A stretch of DNA of 64,000 nucleotides from Craterilacuibacter sinensis (GTDB lineage: Bacteria > Pseudomonadota > Gammaproteobacteria > Burkholderiales > Chromobacteriaceae), in contig NZ_WSSB01000010.1 of NCBI RefSeq assembly GCF_009831765.1, forward strand, positions 1-64,000, in the 5' to 3' direction. The translations under genes were made by a program, and so were the position numbers. Positions 37,976 to 47,242 of this stretch are shown piece after piece; position 1 is the first letter of the stretch, and the number at the start of each line of letters is the position of its first letter. Below the pieces are notes generated by a model. It did not search any database. It was not told the DNA's origin and saw only the letters and a program-made list of their open reading frames with translations.

Positions 37976-39727
37976 GCTGTCGGCACCCTCAAGGATAGCG
38001 GCGGCCAGACCGGAGACCTGTGGCAGCAGATGGTCGCCGTAGAAGCGCGCGCTGATGATTTTGGCCGACAGGAAATCGGTATCGGCACCGTCTTCAGCAA
38101 GCTTGTCCTGCGCGATCAGCGCGGCGCGACCCATTTGCCAGCCGCCCAGCACGATACCCATCAGTTTGAGGAAAGGTACCGAACCGGCAGCCGCCAGTTG
38201 TGGCTGCGCCTTGAAGGTTTCCAGAATGAAGGCAACGCAACGCTCGGCTTCGCGGGCAGCGGCGGTCAGATTGGCCGACAGCTTGGGCTGGCTTGGCGCG
38301 AGTTTGGCAGCAACCAGACGGGTTTCTTCCAGCAGTGCCAGCGCGGTCGCGCCGCCTTCGCTGAACGTTTTGCGCCCGATCAGATCCAGGCCGTGAATAC
38401 CGGTGGTGCCTTCATAAATCGAGGTAATGCGCGCATCGCGGTAGTACTGGGCAACGCCGGTTTCTTCGATAAAGCCCATACCGCCATGCACCTGCACCGC
38501 CAGGCTGGTGATTTCGTTGGCCTGCTCGGTATTCCAGCCCTTGACGATAGGGATCAGGAAGTTCACCAGTGACTGGTTTTTTGCCGCTTCGGCTGCAACC
38601 GGATGCTGAGCCGCGCGATCCATTGCCGCTGCAGCCACGCAAGCCAGTGCGCGCTGCGCCTCGATCTGAACGCGCATGGTCATCAGCATGCGGCGTACAT
38701 CCGGGTGCTGGATGATGGCGACGCCGGCCGGATCGGACGAACCGATTGCACGGCTTTGTACGCGGTCGCGCGCGTATTCGACCGCCTTCTGGTAGGCGCG
38801 TTCGGACACTGCCATGCCTTCGACGCCGACGCCCAGACGCGCGTGGTTCATCATGGTGAACATATAGCCTAGGCCCTTATTGGCCTCGCCCACCAGATAG
38901 CCGATGGCACCGCCTTCGTCACCGAAGCTCATCACCGCAGTCGGGCTGCCGTGGATACCCAGCTTGTGCTCGAGCGAGACGCAACGCACATCATTGCGCG
39001 CCCCCAGGCTGCCGTCGGCATTCACCAGATACTTGGGCACGACAAACAGCGAGATGCCCTTCACCCCGGCCGGTGCGTCCGGCAGACGTGCCAGCACCAG
39101 GTGGATGATGTTATCCGCCATGTCGTGCTCGCCCCAGGTGATGAAGATCTTCTGGCCGCTGATCAGATAGCTGCCGTCCGCTGCCGGCACAGCTTTGCTG
39201 CGCACCTGGGCGAGGTCGGAGCCGGCACCCGGTTCGGTCAGGTTCATGGTACCGGTCCACTCGCCGGTTGCCATCTTGGGCAGATAGACGGCCTTGAGTT
39301 CGTCGCCAGCGTGGTGATGCAACGCTTCAACCGCGCCAAGCGTCAGCAATGGTGCCAGCGAGAAGGCCAGGTTGGCCGAGCACCACATTTCTTCGGTTGC
39401 CAGCGCAACCAGTGCCGGCATGCCCTGACCGCCAAATTCGGTCGGGGTGCGCAGGCCGGCCCAGCCGGATTCGACATATTGCAGCCAGGCGTCCTTGAAG
39501 CCGGGAGCGGAGGTCACGCTGTAGTCGGCGTTCCATTTGGCGCCCTGGTCGCCAGCCTTGTTGATCGGAGCCAGCACGCCTTCGGCGAACTTGGCGGCTT
39601 CTTCCAGAATGGCGTCGACCAGATCAACCGAGCAATCCTCGTAGCCGGGCAGGCTGCAGATGGATGGCAGTTCGGCCAGTTCGTTCAGGGCAAAGCGGAT
39701 TTCCTTGACCGGTGCGTTGTAGATCAT
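37946..39727 (-). CDS. Acyl-CoA dehydrogenase, long type with C-terminal extension
   Basis: The 593-residue flavoprotein oxidises acyl-CoA to 2-enoyl-CoA and passes electrons to ETF. It has the FAD-binding motif MNLTEPGAGSDLAQVRS near residue 160 and the ITSIYEGTTGIHGLDLIGRK segment near residue 430. A C-terminal domain beyond residue 460 is typical of the approximately 600-residue group that includes DmdC-like enzymes. The ATG at 39727 (MIYNAPVKEIRF) follows AAGGAGAGATCG. It lies downstream of etfBA. The acyl substrate is unknown. Confidence 0.92.
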   Translation of the reverse strand: MIYNAPVKEIRFALNELAELPSICSLPGYEDCSVDLVDAILEEAAKFAEGVLAPINKAGDQGAKWNADYSVTSAPGFKDAWLQYVESGWAGLRTPTEFGGQGMPALVALATEEMWCSANLAFSLAPLLTLGAVEALHHHAGDELKAVYLPKMATGEWTGTMNLTEPGAGSDLAQVRSKAVPAADGSYLISGQKIFITWGEHDMADNIIHLVLARLPDAPAGVKGISLFVVPKYLVNADGSLGARNDVRCVSLEHKLGIHGSPTAVMSFGDEGGAIGYLVGEANKGLGYMFTMMNHARLGVGVEGMAVSERAYQKAVEYARDRVQSRAIGSSDPAGVAIIQHPDVRRMLMTMRVQIEAQRALACVAAAAMDRAAQHPVAAEAAKNQSLVNFLIPIVKGWNTEQANEITSLAVQVHGGMGFIEETGVAQYYRDARITSIYEGTTGIHGLDLIGRKTFSEGGATALALLEETRLVAAKLAPSQPKLSANLTAAAREAERCVAFILETFKAQPQLAAAGSVPFLKLMGIVLGGWQMGRAALIAQDKLAEDGADTDFLSAKIISARFYGDHLLPQVSGLAAAILEGADSVLEMPENLF

Positions 39728-39765
39728 CGATCTCTCCTTTGATGTGGGTGCAATGTTGTAAGTAC

Positions 39766-39852
39766 AAAAAAACCGGCCGCGCATTCACCTGAAGCCTGTC
39801 CTGACGACAGGGTGGTCTCCGGGGTGAACCGTCGGGCCGGTTCTGTTTTTTT
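39766..39852. terminator. Nested triple hairpin with terminator features between etfA and acyl-CoA dehydrogenase
   Basis: Outer stem AACCGGCC/GGCCGGTT (39771-39778, 39835-39842), middle stem TTCACC/GGTGAA (39784-39789, 39823-39828) and inner stem CCTGTC/GACAGG (39795-39800, 39806-39811) are nested in order. Seven T residues follow on the minus strand, and a T-tract also follows on the plus strand. It ends etfA transcription at least in part; the length and order of the stems are more elaborate than a simple terminator. Confidence 0.7.
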
Positions 39853-39894
39853 ATTGCGGGCAGGCATCAAGGCCTGCCTCGTTCCGGCTGTCGC

Positions 39895-40830
39895 TTACTT
39901 GGACAGCTCGGCCATCAGTTCCGGTACGACGGTAAACAAGTCACCGACGATGCCGTAATCAGCCACCTGGAAGATTGGCGCTTCTTCATCCTTGTTGATC
40001 GCAACGATCACTTTGGAATCCTTCATGCCAGCCAGGTGCTGGATGGCACCGGAAATGCCGACGGCGAAGTAAAGCTGCGGAGCCACCACCTTGCCGGTCT
40101 GGCCGACCTGGTAGTCGTTTGGTGCATAGCCTGCATCCACGGCAGCGCGCGAAGCGCCTACCGCTGCGCCCAGCTTGTCGGCCAGCGGCTCGATCACAGC
40201 CTTGAACTGCGCATCCGAACCCAGTGCACGGCCACCGGAAACGATTACTTTGGCAGCGCCCAGTTCCGGACGATCGGACTTGGTCAGCTCGGCGCCGACA
40301 AAAGTCGACAGTTGTGCGTCTGCACCTGCGGCAATGCTTTCCAGTGCCGCTGCACCACCATTGCCCGCCGCTTCAAATGCGGTGGTACGCACGGTGATCA
40401 CCTTGATCGCATCGGACGACTGCACCGTCGCCAGCACGTTACCGGCGTAAACCGGGCGCACGAAGGTGTCGGCCGACTCGATTGCCGAGATTTCGGAAAT
40501 CTGCGCCACATCCAGCAAGGCAGCCACGCGCGGCAGCAGGTTCTTGCCAAAAGAGGAGGCCGGCGCCAGCACATGGCTGTAGCCCTTGGCCAGATCGATC
40601 ACCAGCGGAGCCAGATTCTCGGCCAGGCCGTGCGCGTATTGCGCGGCATCGGCGACCAGCACCTTGGCAACGCCTGCCACCGATTTGGCAGCATCGGCGG
40701 CGGCGGCGCAAGCGGCGCCAGCAACCAGCACATGCACGTCGCCACCGAGCTTGGCCGCAGCGGTAATGGTGTTCAGAGTGCCTGCTTTCAGGCTCTGGTT
40801 GTCGTGTTCAGCGATAACGAGAATAGCCAT
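39895..40830 (-). CDS. etfA: Electron transfer flavoprotein, alpha subunit
   Basis: EtfA (311 residues) forms a heterodimer with EtfB and carries FAD electrons from acyl-CoA dehydrogenases to the quinone pool. The C-terminal FAD domain is clear: [11 protein letters not shown] near residue 200, [49 protein letters not shown] is here read in parts: GQTGKVVAP and [12 protein letters not shown] are the flavin-binding segments, and [13 protein letters not shown] follows. It starts three bases after etfB, an operon. Confidence 0.96.
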   Translation of the reverse strand: MAILVIAEHDNQSLKAGTLNTITAAAKLGGDVHVLVAGAACAAAADAAKSVAGVAKVLVADAAQYAHGLAENLAPLVIDLAKGYSHVLAPASSFGKNLLPRVAALLDVAQISEISAIESADTFVRPVYAGNVLATVQSSDAIKVITVRTTAFEAAGNGGAAALESIAAGADAQLSTFVGAELTKSDRPELGAAKVIVSGGRALGSDAQFKAVIEPLADKLGAAVGASRAAVDAGYAPNDYQVGQTGKVVAPQLYFAVGISGAIQHLAGMKDSKVIVAINKDEEAPIFQVADYGIVGDLFTVVPELMAELSK

Positions 40831-40833
40831 GGC

Positions 40834-41583
40834 TTACAGCACCTTTGCTTCGTTTTTCAGTTTGGCCACCAGCTCGGCAGCAGATGCCACCTTGATGCCG
40901 GCGGAACGCTTGGCAGGCTCGGCCACTTTGAGCGTGGTCAGGCGCGGGGTCACATCGACGCCCAGATCTGCCGGAGAAACTTTTTCCAGCGGCTTTTTCT
41001 TGGCGGCCATAATGTTAGGCAGCTTGACGTAGCGCGGCTCGTTCAGGCGCAAGTCGGTGGTCACGACGGCCGGCAATGCCAGCTTGACGGTTTCGAGGCC
41101 GCCATCGATTTCGCGGGTGACATTGACGGTTTCAGCCGCCAGATCAACCTTGGACGCGAACGTGCCCTGACCCCAGCCCAGCAGCGCGGCAACCATCTGG
41201 CCGGTCTGGTTGGCATCATCGTCAATCGCCTGCTTGCCCAGAATCATCAGTTGCGGCGCTTCCTTGGCGGCGATTTCCTTGAGCAGCTTGGCCACGGCCA
41301 AAGGCTGCAATTCGGTCTCGGTTTCCACCAGAATGGCACGGTCAGCACCCATGGCCAGCGCCGTACGCAGTGTTTCTTCACACTGCTTGACACCCATGGA
41401 CACCACGATGATTTCGCTGGCCTTGCCGGCCTCTTTCAGGCGCACAGCCTCTTCTACGGCGATCTCGTCAAACGGGTTCATCGACATCTTGACGTTGGCG
41501 ATGTCCACACCGCTACCGTCAGCCTTGACCCTAACTTTCACGTTGTAATCAACAACGCGTTTCACAGCGACTAGAACTTTCAT
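40834..41583 (-). CDS. etfB: Electron transfer flavoprotein, beta subunit
   Basis: EtfB (249 residues) is the AMP-binding partner of EtfA. The N-terminus [14 protein letters not shown], the segment [17 protein letters not shown] near residue 40, and [26 protein letters not shown] near residue 120 are characteristic. The ATG at 41583 follows GGAGGAAT; the reading frame upstream does not fit the family. It is first in the etfBA unit, with a palindromic operator candidate about 90 bases upstream. Confidence 0.96.
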   Translation of the reverse strand: MKVLVAVKRVVDYNVKVRVKADGSGVDIANVKMSMNPFDEIAVEEAVRLKEAGKASEIIVVSMGVKQCEETLRTALAMGADRAILVETETELQPLAVAKLLKEIAAKEAPQLMILGKQAIDDDANQTGQMVAALLGWGQGTFASKVDLAAETVNVTREIDGGLETVKLALPAVVTTDLRLNEPRYVKLPNIMAAKKKPLEKVSPADLGVDVTPRLTTLKVAEPAKRSAGIKVASAAELVAKLKNEAKVL

Positions 41584-41670
41584 ATTCCTCCAGCGTATGC
41601 TTCGGACTGGTTGATAGATCATTGACGCATGCAGCCGTAGCCTGTCGTGATGCTCTGCCGCGCCCTAGCA

Positions 41671-41688
41671 TTCAAACAATCGTTTGAA
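41671..41688 (-). promoter_or_regulatory. Palindromic operator candidate upstream of etfB (PsrA/FadR-TetR type)
   Basis: TTCAAACAATCGTTTGAA is an inverted repeat of seven bases with a four-base centre. It contains CAAAC-N4-GTTTG, the form reported for PsrA, a TetR-family regulator of fatty acid degradation and etf genes. A possible promoter TTGCGC (41698-41693) with TTGAAT (41675-41670), spacing 17, would be overlapped by it. The site is seen; the regulator is inferred. Confidence 0.6.
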
Positions 41689-41773
41689 GAAAGCGCAAGC
41701 CCCACATGCACAAAATCCGGCCCCTCCGCTTTTTGCGCCCTTAACACGCAATTTGCCTGTCACGACTTGCGTG

Positions 41774-41779
41774 TACAAT
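41774..41779 (+). promoter_or_regulatory. -10 element of the MaoC gene
   Basis: TACAAT lies 40 bases before the ATG at 41820; TTGCCT at 41753-41758 is a possible -35, but spacing is only 15 bases. A GGGAG ribosome-binding site lies at 41808-41812. Confidence 0.4.
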
Positions 41780-41819
41780 GCACTGCAACATTTCATCATC
41801 ATAATACGGGAGTACCGTC

Positions 41820-42239
41820 ATGACCGTCTACTTCGAAGACCTTAAAATCGGTGATTTCGCCGAGTACGCCAAAACCATTACCGAGGCCGACATCCTGATG
41901 TTTGCTGCGGTCTCGGGCGACGATAACCCGGTTCACATCAATCAGGAATACGCCGAACAGACCATGTTCGGTGGCCGCATTGCCCACGGCATGCTCACCG
42001 CCAGCCTGATCTCTACCGTGGTCGGCACCCGCCTGCCCGGCCCCGGCACCATCTATCTGTCGCAGTCCACCCGCTTCAAGGCCCCGGTCAAGATCGGCCA
42101 GACTGTGACCGCGCGCGCAACAGTTGCCGAGCTTGATCCCAACAAAAAGCGCGTTAAATTTACCACCCAGTGTTTTGTCGCCGGCAATGTAATTCTGGAA
42201 GGCGAATCACTGGTTATCGCCCCATCGCGCCTAGCCTGA
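41820..42239 (+). CDS. MaoC-family hotdog hydratase, (R)-enoyl-CoA hydratase-like
   Basis: The 139-residue single-hotdog protein contains the hydratase-2 motif with the catalytic pair in GDDNPVHINQEYA (Asp and His, about residues 33-45) and GGRIAHGMLTASLIS following. It resembles PhaJ-type enzymes that hydrate 2-enoyl-CoA to (R)-3-hydroxyacyl-CoA, which can supply polyhydroxyalkanoate synthesis. No PHA genes are in the window. It is divergent from etfBA and its stop overlaps the start of the GNAT gene by one base. Confidence 0.88.
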   Translation: MTVYFEDLKIGDFAEYAKTITEADILMFAAVSGDDNPVHINQEYAEQTMFGGRIAHGMLTASLISTVVGTRLPGPGTIYLSQSTRFKAPVKIGQTVTARATVAELDPNKKRVKFTTQCFVAGNVILEGESLVIAPSRLA

Positions 42240-42703
42240 TGTCCACGCAGCGACTGCTCCGTGTCACCGCGGATGATGGCAGCCTGGCACGGCCTGATCT
42301 GCTGGCATCCGCACTGGCCGTCCACCGCCAGTTACGCCCCATGTTGCCGCACGAAACAACCGCCTATAGCGCCAAGATGGAAAGGGTGTTTGCGGGTGGC
42401 GCACGCATGACTGTGGCGGTGGATACGGCAGGCCGGGTGACAGGACTTGCGCTGTACCGGATCTACGAAAACACCTACGAGGATCTGCGCCTGTACCTCG
42501 ATGACCTGGTGACCGACGAGGCCTGCCGCTCCCAAGGGATAGGCAAGCAGTTGCTGCACTGGTGCGAGGCCGAGGCCAGACATGCGGGCTGCCAGTTCTT
42601 TGCACTGGACTCGGGTACCTGGCGTCCTCAGGCGCACAAGCTCTACTTTCGTGAAGACTTCACCATCACCTCGTTTCACTTCGTGAAGAGCGTGCAGTCC
42701 TGA
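42239..42703 (+). CDS. GNAT family N-acetyltransferase
   Basis: The 154-residue protein has the GNAT core: strand and loop with YLDDLVTDEACRSQGIGKQLLHWCEAEAR, where RSQGIG is the acetyl-CoA pyrophosphate loop (near residue 98), followed by CQFFALDSG and the helix YFREDFTITSFHF. The substrate is not predictable. The ATG at 42239 overlaps the MaoC stop codon (TGATG), so translation is probably coupled. Confidence 0.85.
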   Translation: MSTQRLLRVTADDGSLARPDLLASALAVHRQLRPMLPHETTAYSAKMERVFAGGARMTVAVDTAGRVTGLALYRIYENTYEDLRLYLDDLVTDEACRSQGIGKQLLHWCEAEARHAGCQFFALDSGTWRPQAHKLYFREDFTITSFHFVKSVQS

Positions 42704-42711
42704 GCAATACC

Positions 42712-42760
42712 CCATGGCCAAAACGGATGCACCTGTATTGGCAACCGGTTCTGGCCATGG
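42712..42760. other. Inverted repeat in the convergent gap before queG
   Basis: CCATGGCCA (42712-42720) and TGGCCATGG (42752-42760) are perfect inverted repeats separated by 31 bases. There is no T-tract, so a terminator role is uncertain. Confidence 0.35.
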
Positions 42761-43840
42761 CTATCCCTCCTGCCGACTGGCCCTGCCCCCATGCTGCGCC
42801 AGCGCCCAGGCCACATGCTCGCGCACCAGCGCCGAGTCATGGCTGCTTCTGGCTTGCAACGCGGCCATGACCTCGGGCGTGCCCGGTGCATTGCCTAAGC
42901 CGACCGCCAGATTGCGCAGCCAGCGCTCGTAACCGATGCGGTAGATCGGGCTGCCGGCCATGCGCTGATTGAATTCGTCTTCGCTCCAGCCAAACAATTC
43001 GACCAGGGACACATCGTCCAGACCATGACGCACCGCAAAATCCGCCTCATGGCTCGCCACGGCAAAGCGGTTCCACGGGCATACCAGCTGGCAATCGTCG
43101 CAGCCATAAACCCGGTTTCCGATCAGGGGGCGCAGCGCCTCGGGAATGGCACCAGAGAGTTCGATGGTGAGGTAAGAGATGCAGCGCCGTGCATCCAGCT
43201 GGTAAGGCGCAATAATGGCCTGCGTCGGGCACGCTGTGATGCAGCGCGTACAACTGCCACAGTGCGCCGGCTCTTCATAGTCTTCGGGCAGCGGCAGATC
43301 GGTAACGATCTCGCCCAGAAAAAACAGCGAGCCCTGCTCGCGATTGAGCAGCAAGGTATGCTTGCCGCGCCAGCCGAGCCCCCCTTGTGCCGCCAGCGCC
43401 ACCTCGGCAATAGGGGCGCTGTCGGTAAACACCCGCGCCCCCTGCGCATCGGCCACCGCACGCACGCGCTCGCTTAACGCTTGCAGGCGTTTACGCAAGA
43501 CCTTGTGATAATCGCGCCCCAGCGCATAACGCGACAGATACGCCACCCCAGGCTCGGCCAGTACCGACTCGGCAGCCCTAGCCTCGCCCGGCCAGTAATT
43601 CATGCGCACAGAGATCACACTCAGGGCCCCGGGTACCAGCTCGGCCGGGCGCACCCGCATCAGGCCATGGCGCGCCATATAATCCATTTCACCGTGGTGC
43701 CCGGCATCCAGCCAGGCCTGCAGGCGTTCGCCGGCCTCGGGCGGCAGTTCTGCACGGGTGATGCGCACGCCGTCAAAGCCCAGTTCTTGCGCCCATGCTT
43801 TGATTTGTGCCGCCAATTCGGGATAATCCACGTTTTGCAT
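42761..43840 (-). CDS. queG: Epoxyqueuosine reductase
   Basis: QueG reduces epoxyqueuosine to queuosine in tRNA using cobalamin and two 4Fe-4S clusters. The 359-residue protein carries the ferredoxin-like cysteine set CGSCTRCITACP (about residues 183-194) and a second set YGCDDCQLVCPWNRF (about 228-242), and an N-terminal cobalamin-binding part with SRYALGRDYHKVLRKRL. I start at ATG 43840 (MQNVDYPEL), which has GAGAGTAA in front; the ATG at 43855 would have none and would overlap the divergent tsaE start. Confidence 0.94.
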   Translation of the reverse strand: MQNVDYPELAAQIKAWAQELGFDGVRITRAELPPEAGERLQAWLDAGHHGEMDYMARHGLMRVRPAELVPGALSVISVRMNYWPGEARAAESVLAEPGVAYLSRYALGRDYHKVLRKRLQALSERVRAVADAQGARVFTDSAPIAEVALAAQGGLGWRGKHTLLLNREQGSLFFLGEIVTDLPLPEDYEEPAHCGSCTRCITACPTQAIIAPYQLDARRCISYLTIELSGAIPEALRPLIGNRVYGCDDCQLVCPWNRFAVASHEADFAVRHGLDDVSLVELFGWSEDEFNQRMAGSPIYRIGYERWLRNLAVGLGNAPGTPEVMAALQARSSHDSALVREHVAWALAQHGGRASRQEG

Positions 43841-43853
43841 TTTACTCTCGGTC

Positions 43854-44330
43854 ATGGTTATGGATGATACCAGCACCCGCAGCGGCTACCTGCCGGATGA
43901 AGCGGCTACATTAGGCTTGGGCGCAAGCCTGGCACAGGCCATCATCCCGGGCATGGTGATTTTTCTGGAAGGCGACCTGGGCGCAGGCAAAACCACGCTG
44001 ACCCGCGGCCTGCTACAGGGGCTGGGCCATCAGGGGCGGGTCAAGAGTCCGACCTATACGCTGGTTGAGACCTACCCGCTGGCGAGTCTGACCGCGCACC
44101 ATTTCGACCTGTACCGCTTCAATGATCCGGAAGAATGGGAAGATGCCGGCTTTCGCGAACTATTCGGCCACGATACCCTGTGTCTGGTCGAATGGCCGGA
44201 AAAGGCGCAAGGCCTGTTGCCACAGCCTGATCTCACTCTAGCGCTAGCGGTGGCCGATGATGGCCGCACCTACCGCATCCACGCCCATGACGCACAAGGG
44301 ATTCAATGTCTGAGCCGACTTTCGATCTAA
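43854..44330 (+). CDS. tsaE: tRNA threonylcarbamoyladenosine biosynthesis ATPase TsaE
   Basis: TsaE is the ATPase partner of the TsaB-TsaD complex that makes t6A in tRNA. The 158-residue protein has Walker [13 protein letters not shown] (about residues 39-50), [10 protein letters not shown] (about 63-72) and the Walker B-like [10 protein letters not shown]. The start may be 43854 or the in-frame ATG at 43860; neither has a good ribosome-binding site. It overlaps amiC by 25 bases, a conserved tsaE-amiC pairing in proteobacteria. Confidence 0.93.
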   Translation: MVMDDTSTRSGYLPDEAATLGLGASLAQAIIPGMVIFLEGDLGAGKTTLTRGLLQGLGHQGRVKSPTYTLVETYPLASLTAHHFDLYRFNDPEEWEDAGFRELFGHDTLCLVEWPEKAQGLLPQPDLTLALAVADDGRTYRIHAHDAQGIQCLSRLSI

Positions 44331-45544
44331 GCCGCCGCCATCTGGTCGGTGCCGCTGCGGCAACCTGGCTGCTGTCCGTCAGCCGCATCGGTTTTGCCGC
44401 CGTACCGCAAATCGTCGCGCTGCGTATCTGGCCGTCGACCACCTATACCCGCATCACGCTGGAGTCCAGCGAAACGCTGCGCTACAAGCAGTTCAGCCTG
44501 AGCAATCCGGCGCGGCTGGTGGTGGATCTGGAAGGAGTGACGCTCAACGCGTTGCTGACCGGCATCAATAGCCAGATCACCGATGCCGACCCTTATATCA
44601 AGAGCGCCCGCGCCGGGCAGTTCACCCCGGATACGGTACGTCTGGTACTGGAACTCAAGACCGATGTCGCCCCGCAAGTGTTTACCCTGAGCCCGGTCGC
44701 CGGCTTTCGCGACCGGCTGGTGGTCGACTTGTATCCGGCCAAGGCGCAGGAAGACCCGCTACTGGCGCTCTTGCAGGACTACAACAAGGGCAAGCTGGAC
44801 GAGCAGCCACAACTGAAGCCGCAACCGGGCAAGGCCGGCATCGACCGGCCGGTGACCATCGTGCTGGACCCCGGTCACGGCGGTGAAGACCCGGGCGCAG
44901 TCGGGCCTTCCGGTGTGCGGGAAAAGGATGTGGTGCTGAAGATTGCACGCGAGCTGCAGAAAATGATCAACAGCCAGCGCAATATGCGCGCGCATCTGAC
45001 GCGCGACGAAGACGTTTTCATTCCGCTGGGCGTGCGCGTGGCCAAGGCGCGCAAGCTGGGGGCAGATCTCTTTATCTCCATCCATGCCGACGCTTTTACC
45101 ACGCCGACGGCGCGCGGCTCTTCGGTATTTGCCCTGTCGGAAAAAGGCGCCACCTCGACTGCGGCACGCTTTCTGGCCAAAACCCAGAACGATGCCGACT
45201 TGATAGGCGGGGTAAAGATAGGCGGCAAGGACAAGTATCTGGCGCATACCCTGCTCGACCTGACCCAGACCGCCACCATCAATGACAGCCTGAAGCTGGG
45301 CAAGGCGGTGCTGGGGCGCATGGGCAACCTCAATACCCTGCACAAATCGCAGGTCGAACAGGCGGGCTTTGCCGTACTCAAGGCACCGGACATTCCGTCG
45401 ATTCTGGTGGAAACGGCGTTTATCAGTAATCCGGAAGAAGAAAGAAAGCTGGTCGATCCGGCCTTTCAGCGCCAGATGGCCGAGGCGCTGCTGGCCGGTG
45501 TGAAAGGCTACTTCTCGCAAAGCACCTTGTTTGCGAGAACTTAG
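44306..45544 (+). CDS. amiC: N-acetylmuramoyl-L-alanine amidase, AmiC type
   Basis: AmiC splits septal peptidoglycan so daughter cells can separate. The 412-residue protein has a Tat signal (SRRHLVGA, residues 9-16), an AMIN domain (about 35-145) that binds septal peptidoglycan, and an amidase-3 domain whose zinc ligands are His191 (DPGHGG), Glu206 and His260 (SIHADA), with catalytic Glu369 (VETAF). Length and order match E. coli AmiC. It follows tsaE in the same operon. Confidence 0.95.
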   Translation: MSEPTFDLSRRHLVGAAAATWLLSVSRIGFAAVPQIVALRIWPSTTYTRITLESSETLRYKQFSLSNPARLVVDLEGVTLNALLTGINSQITDADPYIKSARAGQFTPDTVRLVLELKTDVAPQVFTLSPVAGFRDRLVVDLYPAKAQEDPLLALLQDYNKGKLDEQPQLKPQPGKAGIDRPVTIVLDPGHGGEDPGAVGPSGVREKDVVLKIARELQKMINSQRNMRAHLTRDEDVFIPLGVRVAKARKLGADLFISIHADAFTTPTARGSSVFALSEKGATSTAARFLAKTQNDADLIGGVKIGGKDKYLAHTLLDLTQTATINDSLKLGKAVLGRMGNLNTLHKSQVEQAGFAVLKAPDIPSILVETAFISNPEEERKLVDPAFQRQMAEALLAGVKGYFSQSTLFART

Positions 45545-45571
45545 GAACGGGGAACTGGGAACTGGGAACTG
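45544..45571. repeat. Tandem heptamer repeat after amiC
   Basis: Four head-to-tail seven-base units: one GGAACGG and three GGAACTG, starting right at the amiC stop codon. The gap to yacG (96 bases) holds nothing else recognisable. Confidence 0.7.
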
Positions 45572-45640
45572 ATTTCAACGTGGCGAAAAAATGATGCCAA
45601 ATCAACACCGATACGGATCACCAGTCCCCGATCCCGAAAA

Positions 45641-45829
45641 CTATTCTCCCAGCTCGTCCGGTGGGGAGGTCGGGACGCGATAGCTTTCATCCGCCCACTG
45701 CCCCAGATCGATCAGCTTGCAGCGCTCGCTGCAAAACGGACGGTAGCGGCTTTCCGGCGTCCACGACACGGGCGTACCGCAAGTCGGGCAGGAAACGGTT
45801 TTGATAGGGGTATTGCTCTGGCTGGTCAT
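45641..45829 (-). CDS. yacG: DNA gyrase inhibitor YacG
   Basis: The 62-residue zinc protein has the four cysteines CPTC ... CSERC (about residues 14-38) of YacG, which binds GyrB and inhibits gyrase in E. coli. [24 protein letters not shown] is the family core, cut here to key parts: RPFCSERCK and DLGQWA. The ATG at 45829 leaves two bases to the upstream zapD stop; the longer frame would overlap zapD. It is the last gene of pilB-C-D-coaE-zapD-yacG. Confidence 0.92.
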   Translation of the reverse strand: MTSQSNTPIKTVSCPTCGTPVSWTPESRYRPFCSERCKLIDLGQWADESYRVPTSPPDELGE

Positions 45830-45831
45830 GG

Positions 45832-46590
45832 TTAAAACTTGCAATAGGTCATGGAAAAGTCGATATCCTGCTCGCTCTGGCGCGCACGCGCTTCACCGGT
45901 GCCCGTCTGGACAAAGCGCAGATTGATCGCGTACTTATTGGCCGACAATTCCGGCAGAACATTCAGCCCCTCGGGGTAATCGACACGGATCAGCTGCACC
46001 ACGCGGCCGCCCGACATCTGCTGAAAAGCCCCGCGCCGCGCCTGATACGCATGCGTCTTGCCGCTGTCGCGCAGCAGGCGCAGCAAAATATCGGCAGCCT
46101 CGGAAGTCGGCATCATGGGTTCGGCCCAGCGCTGGATATCGGAGCGGCGCTCGTCGGCGCTCTTGCTCTGCCACAAGGCATAAGACGGCAAATCAAACGA
46201 GCAGGTCCCGCCCGGAATCACCGCACGCTGCTTGATCGACATCAGCCATTCATTCTCGCGCAAATGCTGGCCAAACTTGCTGGTCAACTGCAACAGGCGG
46301 CCGGCAACATGATCGATCCTGTCCAGCTCGGTATCCAGCGCGACCGCGTCGATCGCCGGGTTGCTATGCAAACCTTCCAGCACCTGCCTCTGCCGCTCCA
46401 GCTCCTGCAGCAAATCGGACTTAAGTTCGGCACGTGACGCCACTTCCAGTATCTCGAACAGAACCAGAAGGGCAGAATGGTGTTCAAACGGGTGTTCCCG
46501 CGTAATGAAAAAATTCAGCCGCAGATAGAGCTGCTCCAGGCGGAGCAAGGCACGCGTACGTTCGGTAACAGGGAACTCAAAACTAATCAC
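45832..46590 (-). CDS. zapD: Cell division protein ZapD
   Basis: ZapD crosslinks FtsZ filaments at the division ring. The 252-residue protein starts [21 protein letters not shown] after a GTG codon at 46590, which is the conserved ZapD N-terminus; the frame upstream is coaE sequence. [11 protein letters not shown] and RWAEPMMP, then YAINLRFV, are typical. It overlaps coaE by eight bases, as in many proteobacteria where coaE-zapD-yacG are neighbours. Confidence 0.94.
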   Translation of the reverse strand: MISFEFPVTERTRALLRLEQLYLRLNFFITREHPFEHHSALLVLFEILEVASRAELKSDLLQELERQRQVLEGLHSNPAIDAVALDTELDRIDHVAGRLLQLTSKFGQHLRENEWLMSIKQRAVIPGGTCSFDLPSYALWQSKSADERRSDIQRWAEPMMPTSEAADILLRLLRDSGKTHAYQARRGAFQQMSGGRVVQLIRVDYPEGLNVLPELSANKYAINLRFVQTGTGEARARQSEQDIDFSMTYCKF

Positions 46591-47242
46591 TACGCGAATC
46601 CGTATGGTCTGTGGATGAGGGCGGACAGGCCGCACCGGTAAAACTGGCTAGATAATAACGATGTTTAAGCGCAACTTGAAGATCAAGCGCGGTTAAATCG
46701 CCACTATTATCGATTACATCGTCACTTCTGGCCTTGCGTTCGCTACGCGACAGCTGCGCCGCCATAATGGCACGCACCTGTTCTTCTGTCAGTCGGCTTC
46801 TTTGCATCACCCGCGACAACTGCATTTCTTCCGGGCAATCGATGGCCAGTGTGCGCGACAGCAGGCCAAGATAAGTGCCGGTTTCAAATAATAAGGGCAC
46901 CACCAGCATCGCATACGGGCTGTGCCCGAGTGACAGCCGGCGCAGACTCTCTGCATGAATCAGCGGATGCAGAATGCCCTCCAGCTGCGCGCGCCGGGCC
47001 GGATCGGCAAACACCAGCGCCCGCATCGCCGCCCTGTCCATACTGCCATCGGCCGCGATCACACCAGGACCAAACCCGGCCGCAATCGCCGGCATGGCCG
47101 CACCACCGGAAGCACTCAGCGCATGCGCGACCTCGTCGGTGTCGACCACATCGACCCCCAGCGCGGCAAAACGCTGCGCCACCGCACTCTTGCCCGAGCC
47201 TATGCCACCGGTCAGCCCGATAATCGCCCGCTTACAAGCCAC
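46583..47242 (-). CDS. coaE: Dephospho-CoA kinase
   Basis: CoaE phosphorylates dephospho-CoA to CoA, the last step. The 219-residue P-loop kinase begins with IIGLTGGIGSGKSAVA (Walker A near residue 9-19) and has VDTDEVAH, the lid-region and VVPLLFETG segments. A GTG at 47242 is taken as the start, overlapping the pilD stop by eleven bases; a TTG one codon earlier is the alternative. It is between pilD and zapD. Confidence 0.95.
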   Translation of the reverse strand: MACKRAIIGLTGGIGSGKSAVAQRFAALGVDVVDTDEVAHALSASGGAAMPAIAAGFGPGVIAADGSMDRAAMRALVFADPARRAQLEGILHPLIHAESLRRLSLGHSPYAMLVVPLLFETGTYLGLLSRTLAIDCPEEMQLSRVMQRSRLTEEQVRAIMAAQLSRSERKARSDDVIDNSGDLTALDLQVALKHRYYLASFTGAACPPSSTDHTDSRSD

